Below are positions 1-5,284 of a DNA stretch of 5,409 nt, piece after piece (within the stretch, counting starts at the first letter, position 1; the number at the start of each line of letters is the position of its first letter). The notes below the pieces were generated by a model. The model was not told the origin of the DNA. It saw only the letters and a list, made by a program, of their open reading frames with translations, and did no database searches. The stretch is from Sulfuritalea sp. Its GTDB lineage: Bacteria; Pseudomonadota; Gammaproteobacteria; Burkholderiales; Rhodocyclaceae. The stretch covers positions 10,423 through 15,831 of the forward strand of contig JAPLRA010000076.1 in assembly GCA_026399445.1 (NCBI GenBank), in the 5' to 3' direction. A program made the position numbers and the translations under genes.

Positions 1-718
1 GGGTGTGAAAATTGGTCGCCAGTTGCGTCTTGATATCCTCGATCGGTGCCGCGATGTCGATGGCTTCAATCTCGCCGCGCGGAGTCATGATGTCGGCAAC
101 CGTCAACTGCTCCAGTTCGAACAGGTTGAGCAATATTGAGCGATGCTGCTGTGGAATGAAGCGGCCGGATTCAAGCACAACCGAACGCAGTTCTTCCGGT
201 GAAAGGCGGGACGACTCATGTCCCTCTTTCGGTTGCAGACGAAGCAGATGCAGCAGCGGCTGAACGAACAGATTGACCAGCCAGACCACCGGGTAGGCCA
301 CGCGCAGCAGCGGTGTCAGGATATAGCCCAGGCGCAATGCCAGCCAATCCGGGTAGGTGGCTCCGGCGACCTTGGGCGTAATTTCCGAAAACACCAGCAG
401 GCAGAAGGTAACAAACAGGGCGCCGACCTCGAGCGTCCATTTTTCCTGACCGAATATCTGCAGGGCTATATTGCCTGTGAGCATGGCGGCGACGGAGTTG
501 ACCAGCGTGCTGCCCAGAAGGATCACGCCCAGCAACTGATCGGTTTTTCCCAGAAGGGCTACAGCCAGCCGGGCGCCACTGTGCCCTTCCTGCGCCATAT
601 GACGCAGTCGGATGCGGTTTGAGGCCATCATGGCCGTTTCCGACATGGAGAAAAACGCCGAGCAGACCAGCAGTAACGCGAGCGCTGCGAATTGCGCAGA
701 AAGCGGGATTTCGTCCAT
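1..718 (-). CDS. yfjD: DUF21/CBS-domain membrane transporter (CorB/YfjD, HlyC/CorC family), 3' end outside window
   Basis: The first 239 residues are visible; the C-terminus lies beyond the left edge. Residues about 8-160 form the DUF21 membrane domain with three or four hydrophobic segments. It includes the family signature FFSMSETAMMASNRIRLRH (22-40), GSTLVN (69-74) and the hallmark SEITPK (111-116). LSPEELRSVVLESG (172-185) is the usual linker, and DIMTPRGEIEAID (209-221) opens the CBS pair. The family is implicated in Mg2+/Co2+ transport in the inner membrane, but the true substrate is often unknown. The sequence aligns along its length with what I recall of E. coli YfjD, which also neighbours ypjD and ffh. 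The ATG shares its A with the TGA stop of ypjD (TGATG), and no strong SD stands close to it, so translational coupling is likely. The family is secure; the substrate is not. Confidence 0.93.
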   Translation of the reverse strand, partial: MDEIPLSAQFAALALLLVCSAFFSMSETAMMASNRIRLRHMAQEGHSGARLAVALLGKTDQLLGVILLGSTLVNSVAAMLTGNIALQIFGQEKWTLEVGALFVTFCLLVFSEITPKVAGATYPDWLALRLGYILTPLLRVAYPVVWLVNLFVQPLLHLLRLQPKEGHESSRLSPEELRSVVLESGRFIPQQHRSILLNLFELEQLTVADIMTPRGEIEAIDIAAPIEDIKTQLATNFHT

Positions 719-1542
719 CAGCGACCGAGGAGTACCTCTAGCACGAAGCGGCTGCCGACATAGGCCAGCAGCAGCGCGGCGAAGCCGGCCAGGGTCCAGC
801 GCAATGCCACACGGCCCCTCCAGCCGCGCAAATGGCGGCCCGTCAGCAGCGCCGCAAAAATCAGCCAGGACAGAATCGCGAACACTGTCTTGTGGTTGAA
901 GGTCAGCGCCTTGCCGAACAGCGTTTCGGAGAAGAACACGCCCGAAATCAGCGTAAACGTGAGCAGTACGAAGGCAACGTGGATCAGGCGGAACAGCAGG
1001 GCCTCCATCGTCAGCAAGGGCGGCAGGCCCGCCAGTAGCGGCGAGACCCGACCCCGGTGCAGACCTTTTTCGGCGGTCGCCAGCAGCAGCGCGTGCAGGG
1101 CTGCCAGGGTAAACAGGCTGTAGGCCAGCATGGCCATCAGGAAATGCAGGCGAAACGGCATCGAGCCGGCATTGGTCAACACGTGCGGTTCGGAGAACAG
1201 CGCCGGCAGCATGGCCGCCACGGCGGCGGCCGGCAAACCGATGACCTGCAAGCCTTCCATGCGGGCGTAAAAACTTTCGATCCAGTACAGCGCAATGGCC
1301 AGCCAGAGCATCACGGAAAGTGCGATGGCGAAGCCAAAGCGCATGCTGCCGCCGTCGAATATTTCCATGCGCAAACTGACGGCATGGGCGACCAATGCCA
1401 GCAGCAGCAAGCCGCGCTCGCCGAGCCTGAGTCCGCCGGCTGGCTGGTCGAGCACCGGTCCGCGCCAACGGGTGCGCCAGAGATGTACCGCCAGGCCCGC
1501 ATAAAGGGCCGCGGCCAGCAGATGCATTAAGATTGCGGGCAT
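718..1542 (-). CDS. ypjD: YpjD/CcsA-type cytochrome c assembly family membrane protein
   Basis: A 274-aa, very hydrophobic protein with about eight predicted membrane segments (near 2-20, 43-58, 70-90, 98-115, 132-154, 186-207, 217-235 and 249-268). It matches the YpjD branch of the CcsA/CcmC cytochrome c assembly superfamily in length and layout. Histidines that could be haem-related ligands are H53 (in VAHAVSL), H133 (RLHFLMAMLAYS), H188 (FRLIHVAFVLL) and H217 (FNHKTVFAILSW). The segment HLRGWRGR (237-244) resembles the E. coli YpjD tail. The ATG at 1542 is the first possible start, because a TAG lies in frame four codons upstream. The gene is divergent from ffh and overlaps the next gene by one base. 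Family membership is clear. A real role in haem or cytochrome assembly is inherited from the superfamily name and unproven for YpjD proteins. Confidence 0.9.
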   Translation of the reverse strand: MPAILMHLLAAALYAGLAVHLWRTRWRGPVLDQPAGGLRLGERGLLLLALVAHAVSLRMEIFDGGSMRFGFAIALSVMLWLAIALYWIESFYARMEGLQVIGLPAAAVAAMLPALFSEPHVLTNAGSMPFRLHFLMAMLAYSLFTLAALHALLLATAEKGLHRGRVSPLLAGLPPLLTMEALLFRLIHVAFVLLTFTLISGVFFSETLFGKALTFNHKTVFAILSWLIFAALLTGRHLRGWRGRVALRWTLAGFAALLLAYVGSRFVLEVLLGR

Positions 1543-1597
1543 CGGCGAAGTCTACACCAAGCCCCCTCTCCCTTTAAGCATCCAGCCCAACTCATTC
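1543..1597. promoter_or_regulatory. Divergent ypjD/ffh intergenic region
   Basis: These 55 bases separate two divergent start codons, so they should hold the 5' leaders and perhaps the promoters of both genes. I found no convincing -35/-10 pair on either strand. On the ffh strand the region is pyrimidine-rich (CCCCCTCTCCCTTT at 1562-1575) and has no SD before the ATG. On the other strand the same stretch reads as a purine-rich run, but it sits about 20-30 bases from the ypjD ATG, too far for a normal ribosome binding site. The ffh promoter may lie inside ypjD. Confidence 0.4.
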
Positions 1598-2953
1598 ATG
1601 CTAGACAACCTCACCCAACGCCTTGGCCGTGTCGTAAAAAACCTGCGCGGACAGGCCCGACTGACCGACGACAATATTTCGGACATGCTGCGCGAAGTGC
1701 GCATGGCCTTGCTCGAAGCCGACGTCGCGCTACCCGTGGTCAAGGATTTCATTGCCCGCGTCAAGGAAAAGGCCCTTGGTCAGGAAGTCATCGGGTCGCT
1801 GACGCCCGGCCAGGCGCTGGTCGGCGTCGTGCATCGCGAACTCACCGAGTTGATGGGCGGCGCCAGCGTCGGCCTCAATCTCGCCACGCAGCCGCCGGCC
1901 GTAATCCTCATGTCCGGCTTGCAGGGCGCGGGCAAAACCACGACCACCGCCAAGCTCGGCAAGTGGCTCAAGGAACGGCAGAAGAAGAAAGTGCTGACGG
2001 TGAGCGTAGACGTCTATCGTCCTGCCGCCATCGAGCAGCTGAAAGCCGTATCGGCCCAGGCCGGGATCGACTTCTTCCCGTCCTCAGGCGAGCAGAAGCC
2101 GGCCGATATTGCCGCAGCAGCACTGGATTACGCAAAGCGCCACTACTACGACGTGATCTTCGTCGATACCGCCGGGCGCCTCGCCATTGACGAAGCGATG
2201 ATGGCCGAGATCAAGGATCTGCACGCGCTGCTGAATCCCATCGAAACCCTGTTCGTGGTCGATGCCATGCTGGGCCAGGACGCGGTGAATACGGCGAAAG
2301 CCTTCAACGAAGCGCTGCCCCTCACTGGCATCGTTCTGACCAAGCTGGATGGCGATTCGCGTGGCGGCGCGGCGCTGTCGGTGCGTCATGTCACCGGCAA
2401 GCCGATCAAGTTTGCCGGCGTCGGCGAAAAGCTCACCGGCCTCGAGGAATTCCATCCCGAGCGCATGGCTTCGCGCATCCTCGGCATGGGCGACATCCTC
2501 GGTCTGGTCGAGGATGCCCAGCGCGGCGTCGATCAGGACAAGGCGCAGGAATTCGTCAAGAAGATGAAGTCGGGCAAGGGCTTCGACCTCAACGACTTCA
2601 AGGATCAGATCGGTCAGATGAAAAACATGGGCGGCATGGCCGCCATGCTCGAAAAGCTGCCCGCCCAGTTCAGTGCCATGGCGCAGAAGGCCGGCGGCGG
2701 GATGGAGGACAAATCCGTTCGGCGTCTGGAAGGCATCATCAACTCGATGACGCCGACTGAACGTACCAAACCCGAAATCATCAAGGCCAACCGCAAGCGC
2801 CGCATCGCCACCGGTGCGGGGGTGTCGGTGCAGGAAGTTAATCGTCTGCTGAATCAGTTCGAGCAGACGCAGAAGATGATGAAGCAGTTCTCCAAGGGGG
2901 GGATGGCGAAGATGATGCGGGGGATGAAGGGGATGTTGCCGGGGATGCGGTAA
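1598..2953 (+). CDS. ffh: Signal recognition particle protein Ffh (SRP54 GTPase)
   Basis: A complete 451-aa Ffh. With 4.5S RNA it binds signal sequences emerging from the ribosome and delivers the complex to FtsY at the inner membrane. The N domain (1 to about 90) contains ALLEADVALPVV (37-48). The G domain has the P-loop GLQGAGKTTTT (107-117), DVYRPAA (138-144), DTAGR (190-194), TKLDGD (248-253) and GVGEKLTGLEEFHP (274-287). The methionine-rich M domain (about 296-451) has the RNA-binding helix-turn-helix region INSMTPTERTKPEI (381-394) and RKRRIATGAGVSVQEVN (399-415). The tail is GGMAKMMRGMKGMLPGMR. Length and start (MLDNL, compare MFDNL in E. coli) fit the family. No SD precedes the ATG. 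The last five glycine codons are all GGG, unlike the GGC-dominated body of the gene. Confidence 0.99.
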   Translation: MLDNLTQRLGRVVKNLRGQARLTDDNISDMLREVRMALLEADVALPVVKDFIARVKEKALGQEVIGSLTPGQALVGVVHRELTELMGGASVGLNLATQPPAVILMSGLQGAGKTTTTAKLGKWLKERQKKKVLTVSVDVYRPAAIEQLKAVSAQAGIDFFPSSGEQKPADIAAAALDYAKRHYYDVIFVDTAGRLAIDEAMMAEIKDLHALLNPIETLFVVDAMLGQDAVNTAKAFNEALPLTGIVLTKLDGDSRGGAALSVRHVTGKPIKFAGVGEKLTGLEEFHPERMASRILGMGDILGLVEDAQRGVDQDKAQEFVKKMKSGKGFDLNDFKDQIGQMKNMGGMAAMLEKLPAQFSAMAQKAGGGMEDKSVRRLEGIINSMTPTERTKPEIIKANRKRRIATGAGVSVQEVNRLLNQFEQTQKMMKQFSKGGMAKMMRGMKGMLPGMR

Positions 2954-2962
2954 CGCTCCGCC

Positions 2963-2982
2963 ATTCCGGCGAAAGCCGGAAT
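2963..2982 (+). repeat. Short REP/dRS3-like hairpin after ffh
   Basis: Perfect inverted repeat: arms ATTCCGGC and GCCGGAAT (8 bp) closed by a GAAA tetraloop, starting 9 bases after the ffh stop and followed by CCAG. Short ATTCC...GGAAT hairpins are common dispersed repeats in beta- and gammaproteobacteria; the Neisseria dRS3 repeat has the same general form. It has no U-run directly after it, so it is not a classical intrinsic terminator. It could protect the ffh mRNA 3' end or help termination by another route. Confidence 0.75.
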
Positions 2983-3076
2983 CCAGGGTTGGTTTGGATT
3001 TGTCGCCGTATCGCCAGCGCCGACTTTCTTCCTTCGCTTTCACGTCCGCGCCGGGTCTCGCCCCGGCAGGCGACCT

Positions 3077-3100
3077 ACTTTCTTGTTCGCGCAAGAAAGT
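3077..3100 (+). repeat. Hairpin inside left repeat copy
   Basis: Nine-base arms ACTTTCTTG and CAAGAAAGT form a perfect stem with loop TTCGCG. The identical stem occurs in the right copy at 4692-4715. Conservation of both arms, next to a neighbouring base that differs on each side, suggests the structure matters for the element. Confidence 0.8.
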
Positions 3101-3181
3101 CGGCAAAGAAGCGCTCCCCGCCTCCCCGGCCCTTCGGGCTACCCTCGCTGCGGAAGGCCCGCCGGGCCGGTCGCTAAACTA

Positions 3182-3202
3182 GCCGGCCAAAAAGCGGCCG
3201 GC
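3182..3202 (+). repeat. GC-rich hairpin inside left repeat copy
   Basis: Seven-base arms GCCGGCC and GGCCGGC surround AAAAAGC. It lies in the 74-bp stretch that is identical between the two repeat copies. Read on the minus strand, the direction of island transcription, the loop becomes GCTTTTT. There is no U-run after the stem, so a terminator role is uncertain. Confidence 0.75.
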
Positions 3203-3331
3203 GTCGGACAACGCGACCGGACTACTCCCGGCGAACCTTCCTCGCTCGGCGGGTCAGAGGGGAATGCAAACCATCGCGCGTGGTTTATCGTACCGAAAGC
3301 AAATCCGCTGACCCTATATCGTTGTTGATGA

Positions 3332-3718
3332 TTATTGGCAGAGGTAGCCATTGCCGGATGGTTGACAATTGAAGTATGTCTGGCCGTGATGCTCACAGCG
3401 ATACCCATTGGCTGTTTGGTAACAATCTGTGTAAGCACTTGGTGCTGGCTTGGGCCGAGATGCCTGCATCATTTGAATGCCAAGCGAAAACATCTGCCCA
3501 CTCTCCTCCGCATATCTCGTGCAGTCTGTATTGACCGGTACGTTGCGGCGGCGTAGTTCTTGGTAGGCTGCGGTTCTATCAGAATCCCCAAGAAAAGGAC
3601 TCATGTACCAGTTGCACAACTCGCGGGTATCAGCCTCCGCCGCGCGCTGTGGTGTAACTGCGCAGCCAGAAATCGATATGACGAAAAGTATTACAGGTAC
3701 ATTTGCAAGAACTTTCAT
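3332..3718 (-). CDS. Cysteine-rich putative lipoprotein, family not recognised
   Basis: A 128-aa product. It begins MKVLANVPVILFVISISGCA: a lysine, a hydrophobic stretch, and a lipobox ISGC with the lipidated cysteine at 19, so export and membrane anchoring are likely. The residue after the cysteine is Ala, which in enterobacterial rules would permit outer-membrane sorting. Six further cysteines follow (35, 66, 99, 108, 118, 127). The last four sit in two copies of a motif Y-x-[DN]-C-x-x-x-x-N-G-Y-x-C (YTDCYQTANGYRC and YFNCQPSGNGYLC), separated by a short link, suggesting disulfide-stabilised repeats. The middle part (YQELRRRNVPVNTDC) resembles a stretch common in small hypothetical lipoproteins. 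An upstream in-frame ATG at 3748 exists, but the ATG at 3718 follows a strong SD and starts the signal peptide exactly. It lies 63 bases after the regulator-like gene, probably in one transcript. Function unknown. Confidence 0.82.
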   Translation of the reverse strand: MKVLANVPVILFVISISGCAVTPQRAAEADTRELCNWYMSPFLGDSDRTAAYQELRRRNVPVNTDCTRYAEESGQMFSLGIQMMQASRPKPAPSAYTDCYQTANGYRCEHHGQTYFNCQPSGNGYLCQ

Positions 3719-3722
3719 TCGA

Positions 3723-3730
3723 CCCTCCTC
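3723..3730 (-). promoter_or_regulatory. Ribosome binding site deciding the lipoprotein start
   Basis: On the minus strand GAGGAGGG stands four bases before the ATG at 3718. This near-perfect SD places initiation at the short form, which begins directly with the lipoprotein signal peptide, and not at the ATG ten codons upstream. Confidence 0.8.
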
Positions 3731-3781
3731 GGAAAACGAATCTGACATCGACTCCAGATCGGTACTTATCGGTAGTTCTAT

Positions 3782-4384
3782 TTAACTGGCTTCACTTGGC
3801 GCCCATTCAAGATTTATCTGTTCGTTATTGGCACCGACAGCGGTAACTACGATCGGAACTTTGCAAAGCTCGGCCAATTCGCGGGATCTTTTCCACGAGG
3901 TCTTCGCATCAACGCTGCGAACGGAAAAACCTAATTCTTCAATGTATCCATACTCGAACCCCTTTCCGCGCCGCCTTCCTTTCGGGACTTCCCATGACAC
4001 CTGCTTTTGTAGTGCGTCCAACGAGCCTAGAGAGGCAAAGGCTTTTCGATGCGCGAGCCGATACAAATCTTCCCAATCGGTTGCAGCAACGTCGCCAATC
4101 CTAGCGTTCGTAATCCTGCTATGAGTGGGGTCTACGGTAACGATTGGGGTTAGCCCAAGAGACTTAACTGCTGCCATGGTTATTTGCGAAAGAGCGGGTT
4201 TTTCGGGGAGCATTTGCTTCGCTGTTTCTTTTTTGACATCGTTGGAACCACTTTGCGTAACAGGATGCGAATCGTAAAAATCGAGAAGCTTACTGATTAC
4301 GGAGGCTGGCGTGTCCTCAAATGGGACCGCATGGTTTTGCAGTTTCTTAAAAATGTTGTCAGGTATTCGAATAACAGGCGCCAT
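3782..4384 (-). CDS. Hypothetical protein with RHH/SeqA-N-like N-terminus and unrecognised C-terminal domain
   Basis: A 200-aa product. Residues 1-40 (IRIPDNIFKKLQ, then VPFEDTPASVISKLLDFYD) have the beta strand plus two helices of ribbon-helix-helix DNA-binding domains, and resemble the SeqA N-terminal oligomerisation/DNA-binding segment. A polar linker follows (about 41-65). The C-terminal part (about 84-195) contains TDWEDLYRLAHRKAF (102-116), a basic patch KGRRRGKGF (135-143) and LGFSVRSVDAKTSWKRSREL (151-170), ending in a beta-rich VPIVVTAVG...INLEW. I recall this N/C pairing in uncharacterised bacterial proteins but cannot name the family. The ATG at 4384 is chosen over 4528 because of the SD six bases upstream and because a promoter lies between the two. 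Base composition is AT-richer than ffh. It may repress its own promoter. Function unknown. Confidence 0.85.
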   Translation of the reverse strand: MAPVIRIPDNIFKKLQNHAVPFEDTPASVISKLLDFYDSHPVTQSGSNDVKKETAKQMLPEKPALSQITMAAVKSLGLTPIVTVDPTHSRITNARIGDVAATDWEDLYRLAHRKAFASLGSLDALQKQVSWEVPKGRRRGKGFEYGYIEELGFSVRSVDAKTSWKRSRELAELCKVPIVVTAVGANNEQINLEWAPSEAS

Positions 4385-4390
4385 CGTAAA

Positions 4391-4396
4391 CTCCTT
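4391..4396 (-). promoter_or_regulatory. Ribosome binding site of the RHH-like gene
   Basis: AAGGAG on the minus strand, six bases before the ATG at 4384. This spacing fixes the 200-aa start; an upstream in-frame ATG at 4528 would begin inside the repeat and upstream of the predicted promoter. Confidence 0.8.
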
Positions 4397-4412
4397 ATCA
4401 GTTGATGAAGTG

Positions 4413-4441
4413 AATGTAACAATGTTACACCTGCAAGTCAA
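4413..4441 (-). promoter_or_regulatory. Sigma70-type promoter for the island genes
   Basis: Reading the minus strand, TTGACT (-35; plus coordinates 4436-4441) is followed after exactly 17 bases by TACATT (-10; 4413-4418). The -35 matches the consensus in five of six positions and the -10 in four of six. Expected transcription start is near 4406, giving a leader of about 22 bases with a good SD. It lies wholly inside the island, so the cassette carries its own expression signal. Confidence 0.65.
4415..4429. promoter_or_regulatory. Palindromic operator candidate over the -10 region
   Basis: Perfect palindrome with 7-bp arms TGTAACA and TGTTACA around one central base. It covers the spacer and part of the -10 box of the predicted promoter, so a bound protein would block RNA polymerase. 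The nearest candidate ligand is the RHH-like protein encoded just downstream. The palindrome is seen directly; the regulator assignment is inference. Confidence 0.6.
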
Positions 4442-4589
4442 CAAAAGTTTGTCGCGTTTAGAAGAGAACAAGGCAGGACTTGCTTGCATTGATTTCCGTC
4501 GCGGCCACACATGCGCGACGCTTTGCATTCCCCTCTGACCCGCCGAGCGAGGAAGGTTCGCCGGGGGAAGTCCGGGCGCGTTGTCCGAC

Positions 4590-4610
4590 GCCGGCCGCTT
4601 TTTGGCCGGC
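4590..4610 (-). repeat. GC-rich hairpin inside right repeat copy
   Basis: Arms GCCGGCC and GGCCGGC around GCTTTTT on the plus strand. It is the exact counterpart of the hairpin at 3182-3202. Confidence 0.75.
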
Positions 4611-4691
4611 TAGTTTAGCGACCGGCCCGGCGGGCCTTCCGCAGCGAGGGCAGCCCGCAGGGCCGGGGAGGCGGGGAGCGCTTCTTTGCCT

Positions 4692-4715
4692 ACTTTCTTG
4701 CGCGAACAAGAAAGT
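4692..4715 (-). repeat. Nine-bp-stem hairpin inside right repeat copy
   Basis: Arms ACTTTCTTG and CAAGAAAGT with loop CGCGAA on the plus strand. It is the counterpart of 3077-3100. It lies about 75 bases downstream of the PIN gene stop in that gene's direction of transcription and could act on its mRNA 3' end. Confidence 0.8.
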
Positions 4716-4789
4716 GGGTCGCCTGCCGGGGCGAACTCCCGGCGCGGACGTGGAAGCGACGTGAAAAGTCGGCGCTGGCGACACGGCGA

Positions 4790-5281
4790 TTACTCGCCGA
4801 TGTCTTGTAGAACCATCTCGATAATTCGCGGATGGATGAAATACCCCGCCGGCTGCAGCCGTTCCAGAACCGGACGCGCCGCCGGAATCAGGTCCTGCAA
4901 TTTGGCGAGACCGATTACCGCCGCGGTGCCGATAATGGCGACGTGGTGCGATTTCGCTTCCGCCCGCCCGGCACGATCATCGATGATCAGCAAACATCCC
5001 GGCATCTGCACTGCCGCCGCAATCGCGCTGCGTTCGCCGGCATCAAGACCGGGATTCGTGGGTTGCCATGCGGTTTCGAAAGGCCCCGGACACACCAGCC
5101 AGCCGGCGTCGAATGCCTGGGCGATGATTGCCTTGCCCGGATAGTCCGCCGCCGGCAAGGCTTCGTCACGGACGTCCTCGGTGACCAGAACCTGCCCGAA
5201 CAAGCCGTGCAACAAATCCAGGGAGTCGATGCGGGACAGCGCAATCAGCGGCCCCGCATCGGCAATGACGACGCTACGCAA
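4790..5281 (-). CDS. DUF3368/PIN-domain protein, probable VapC-like toxin
   Basis: A 163-aa protein of the DUF3368 group, PIN-like nucleases usually found as toxins of type II toxin-antitoxin pairs. Acidic residues expected for metal binding are D8 (VIADAGPLIAL), E40 in the TEDVRDEAL stretch, D80 and E83 (GLDAGERSAIAAA) and D101/D102 (LLIIDDRAGR). The C-terminus VIGLAKLQDLIP...LQPAGYFIHPRIIEMVL is typical of the family. The start is TTG at 5281: an in-frame TGA lies two codons upstream, and the next possible starts would remove D8. A weak SD (AAAGG) precedes it. The gap to the preceding gene's stop is three bases, so the two are co-transcribed and coupled. Cellular RNA cleavage is inferred from the family; the RNA target is unknown. 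The stop codon directly touches the right repeat. Confidence 0.85.
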   Translation of the reverse strand: MRSVVIADAGPLIALSRIDSLDLLHGLFGQVLVTEDVRDEALPAADYPGKAIIAQAFDAGWLVCPGPFETAWQPTNPGLDAGERSAIAAAVQMPGCLLIIDDRAGRAEAKSHHVAIIGTAAVIGLAKLQDLIPAARPVLERLQPAGYFIHPRIIEMVLQDIGE

Positions 5282-5284
5282 GCG

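Larger units (their letters stand above)
3003..3270 (+). repeat. Left copy of a 268-bp structured dispersed repeat
   Basis: This segment matches the reverse complement of 4522-4789 with about 16 differences and two compensating one-base indels, roughly 94% identity by eye. A 74-bp core (3142-3215) and the last 40 or so bases are identical; differences cluster in the outer 55 bases. It begins TCGCCGTATCGCCAG about 50 bases after the ffh stop and ends GAGGGGAATGCAAA. It is GC-rich and contains several hairpins. I recall similar sequence in many beta- and gammaproteobacterial genomes, where it gives rise to spurious ORFs with peptides such as GQKAAGVGQR and SSLGGSEGNA; a database search would be needed to confirm this. 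No genuine gene is supported within it. Confidence 0.93.
3003..4789. mobile_element. Candidate composite element: two-gene island between inverted 268-bp repeats
   Basis: The unit consists of the left repeat (3003-3270), a 1251-bp AT-richer island with two minus-strand genes, and the right repeat (4522-4789) in inverted orientation. It sits between the convergent 3' ends of ffh and a PIN-domain gene. Sampled 60-base lines in the island are about 38-45% GC, against about 62% in ffh. There is no transposase or recombinase gene, and no target duplication is visible at the outer edges (left flank ends GGATTTG, right flank begins TTACTCG). Calling it mobile is therefore inference from structure and composition. 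It could also be two independently spread repeats that happen to flank foreign genes. Confidence 0.45.
4522..4789 (-). repeat. Right, inverted copy of the 268-bp structured repeat
   Basis: Reverse complement of the left copy with about 94% identity; both copies are 268 bases between their inner AATGCAAA end and outer TCGCCG end. The outer end stops exactly at the base before the PIN gene stop codon (4790-4792). Just inside the inner end some loose similarity continues in both copies (TCGCGC a few bases beyond AATGCAAA), so the true inner boundary may be up to about 10 bases further in. ORFs that can be read through it in several frames look spurious. Confidence 0.93.

Noticed and set aside
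218..622. 134-codon plus-strand frame opposite the DUF21 gene
   Set aside because: The minus-strand frame carries the unmistakable SEITPK and CBS-start motifs, so this is a shadow.
1057..1530. 157-codon plus-strand frame opposite ypjD
   Set aside because: Gln/His/Arg-rich antisense shadow of an eight-segment membrane protein gene.
2963..2990. Intrinsic terminator after ffh
   Set aside because: The stem is good but is followed by CCAGGGTTGG, not a T-run, so I list it as a repeat hairpin only.
2084..3106. 340-codon open frame on the minus strand antisense to ffh
   Set aside because: It is the antisense shadow of a clear ffh gene with high GC third positions, has histidine/arginine/leucine-rich composition and starts inside the repeat; no domain is recognisable.
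3271..3331. Terminator for the lipoprotein gene in the 61 bases before the left repeat
   Set aside because: No stem followed by a U-run is visible on the minus strand; termination may occur within the repeat.
3083..3438. Open frames through the left repeat (for example 3083-3328 plus and 3139-3438 minus)
   Set aside because: They translate a structured dispersed repeat in several frames, are Pro/Gly/Arg/Ala-rich and recur in the right copy; such frames are typical annotation artefacts.
4385..4528. N-terminal extension of the RHH-like gene to an ATG at 4528
   Set aside because: The extra 48 residues start in the repeat, contain the promoter and palindrome, and lack a good SD; the ATG at 4384 has one.
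4458..4784. Open frames through the right repeat (4458-4784 minus, 4480-4764 plus, 4686-5144 plus)
   Set aside because: Same repeat-derived peptides as in the left copy, and the last also runs antisense to the PIN gene.
2990..4800. Target-site duplication at the outer ends of the repeat pair
   Set aside because: Bases directly outside the two copies (GGATTTG on the left, TTACTCG on the right) do not match directly or with a small shift.
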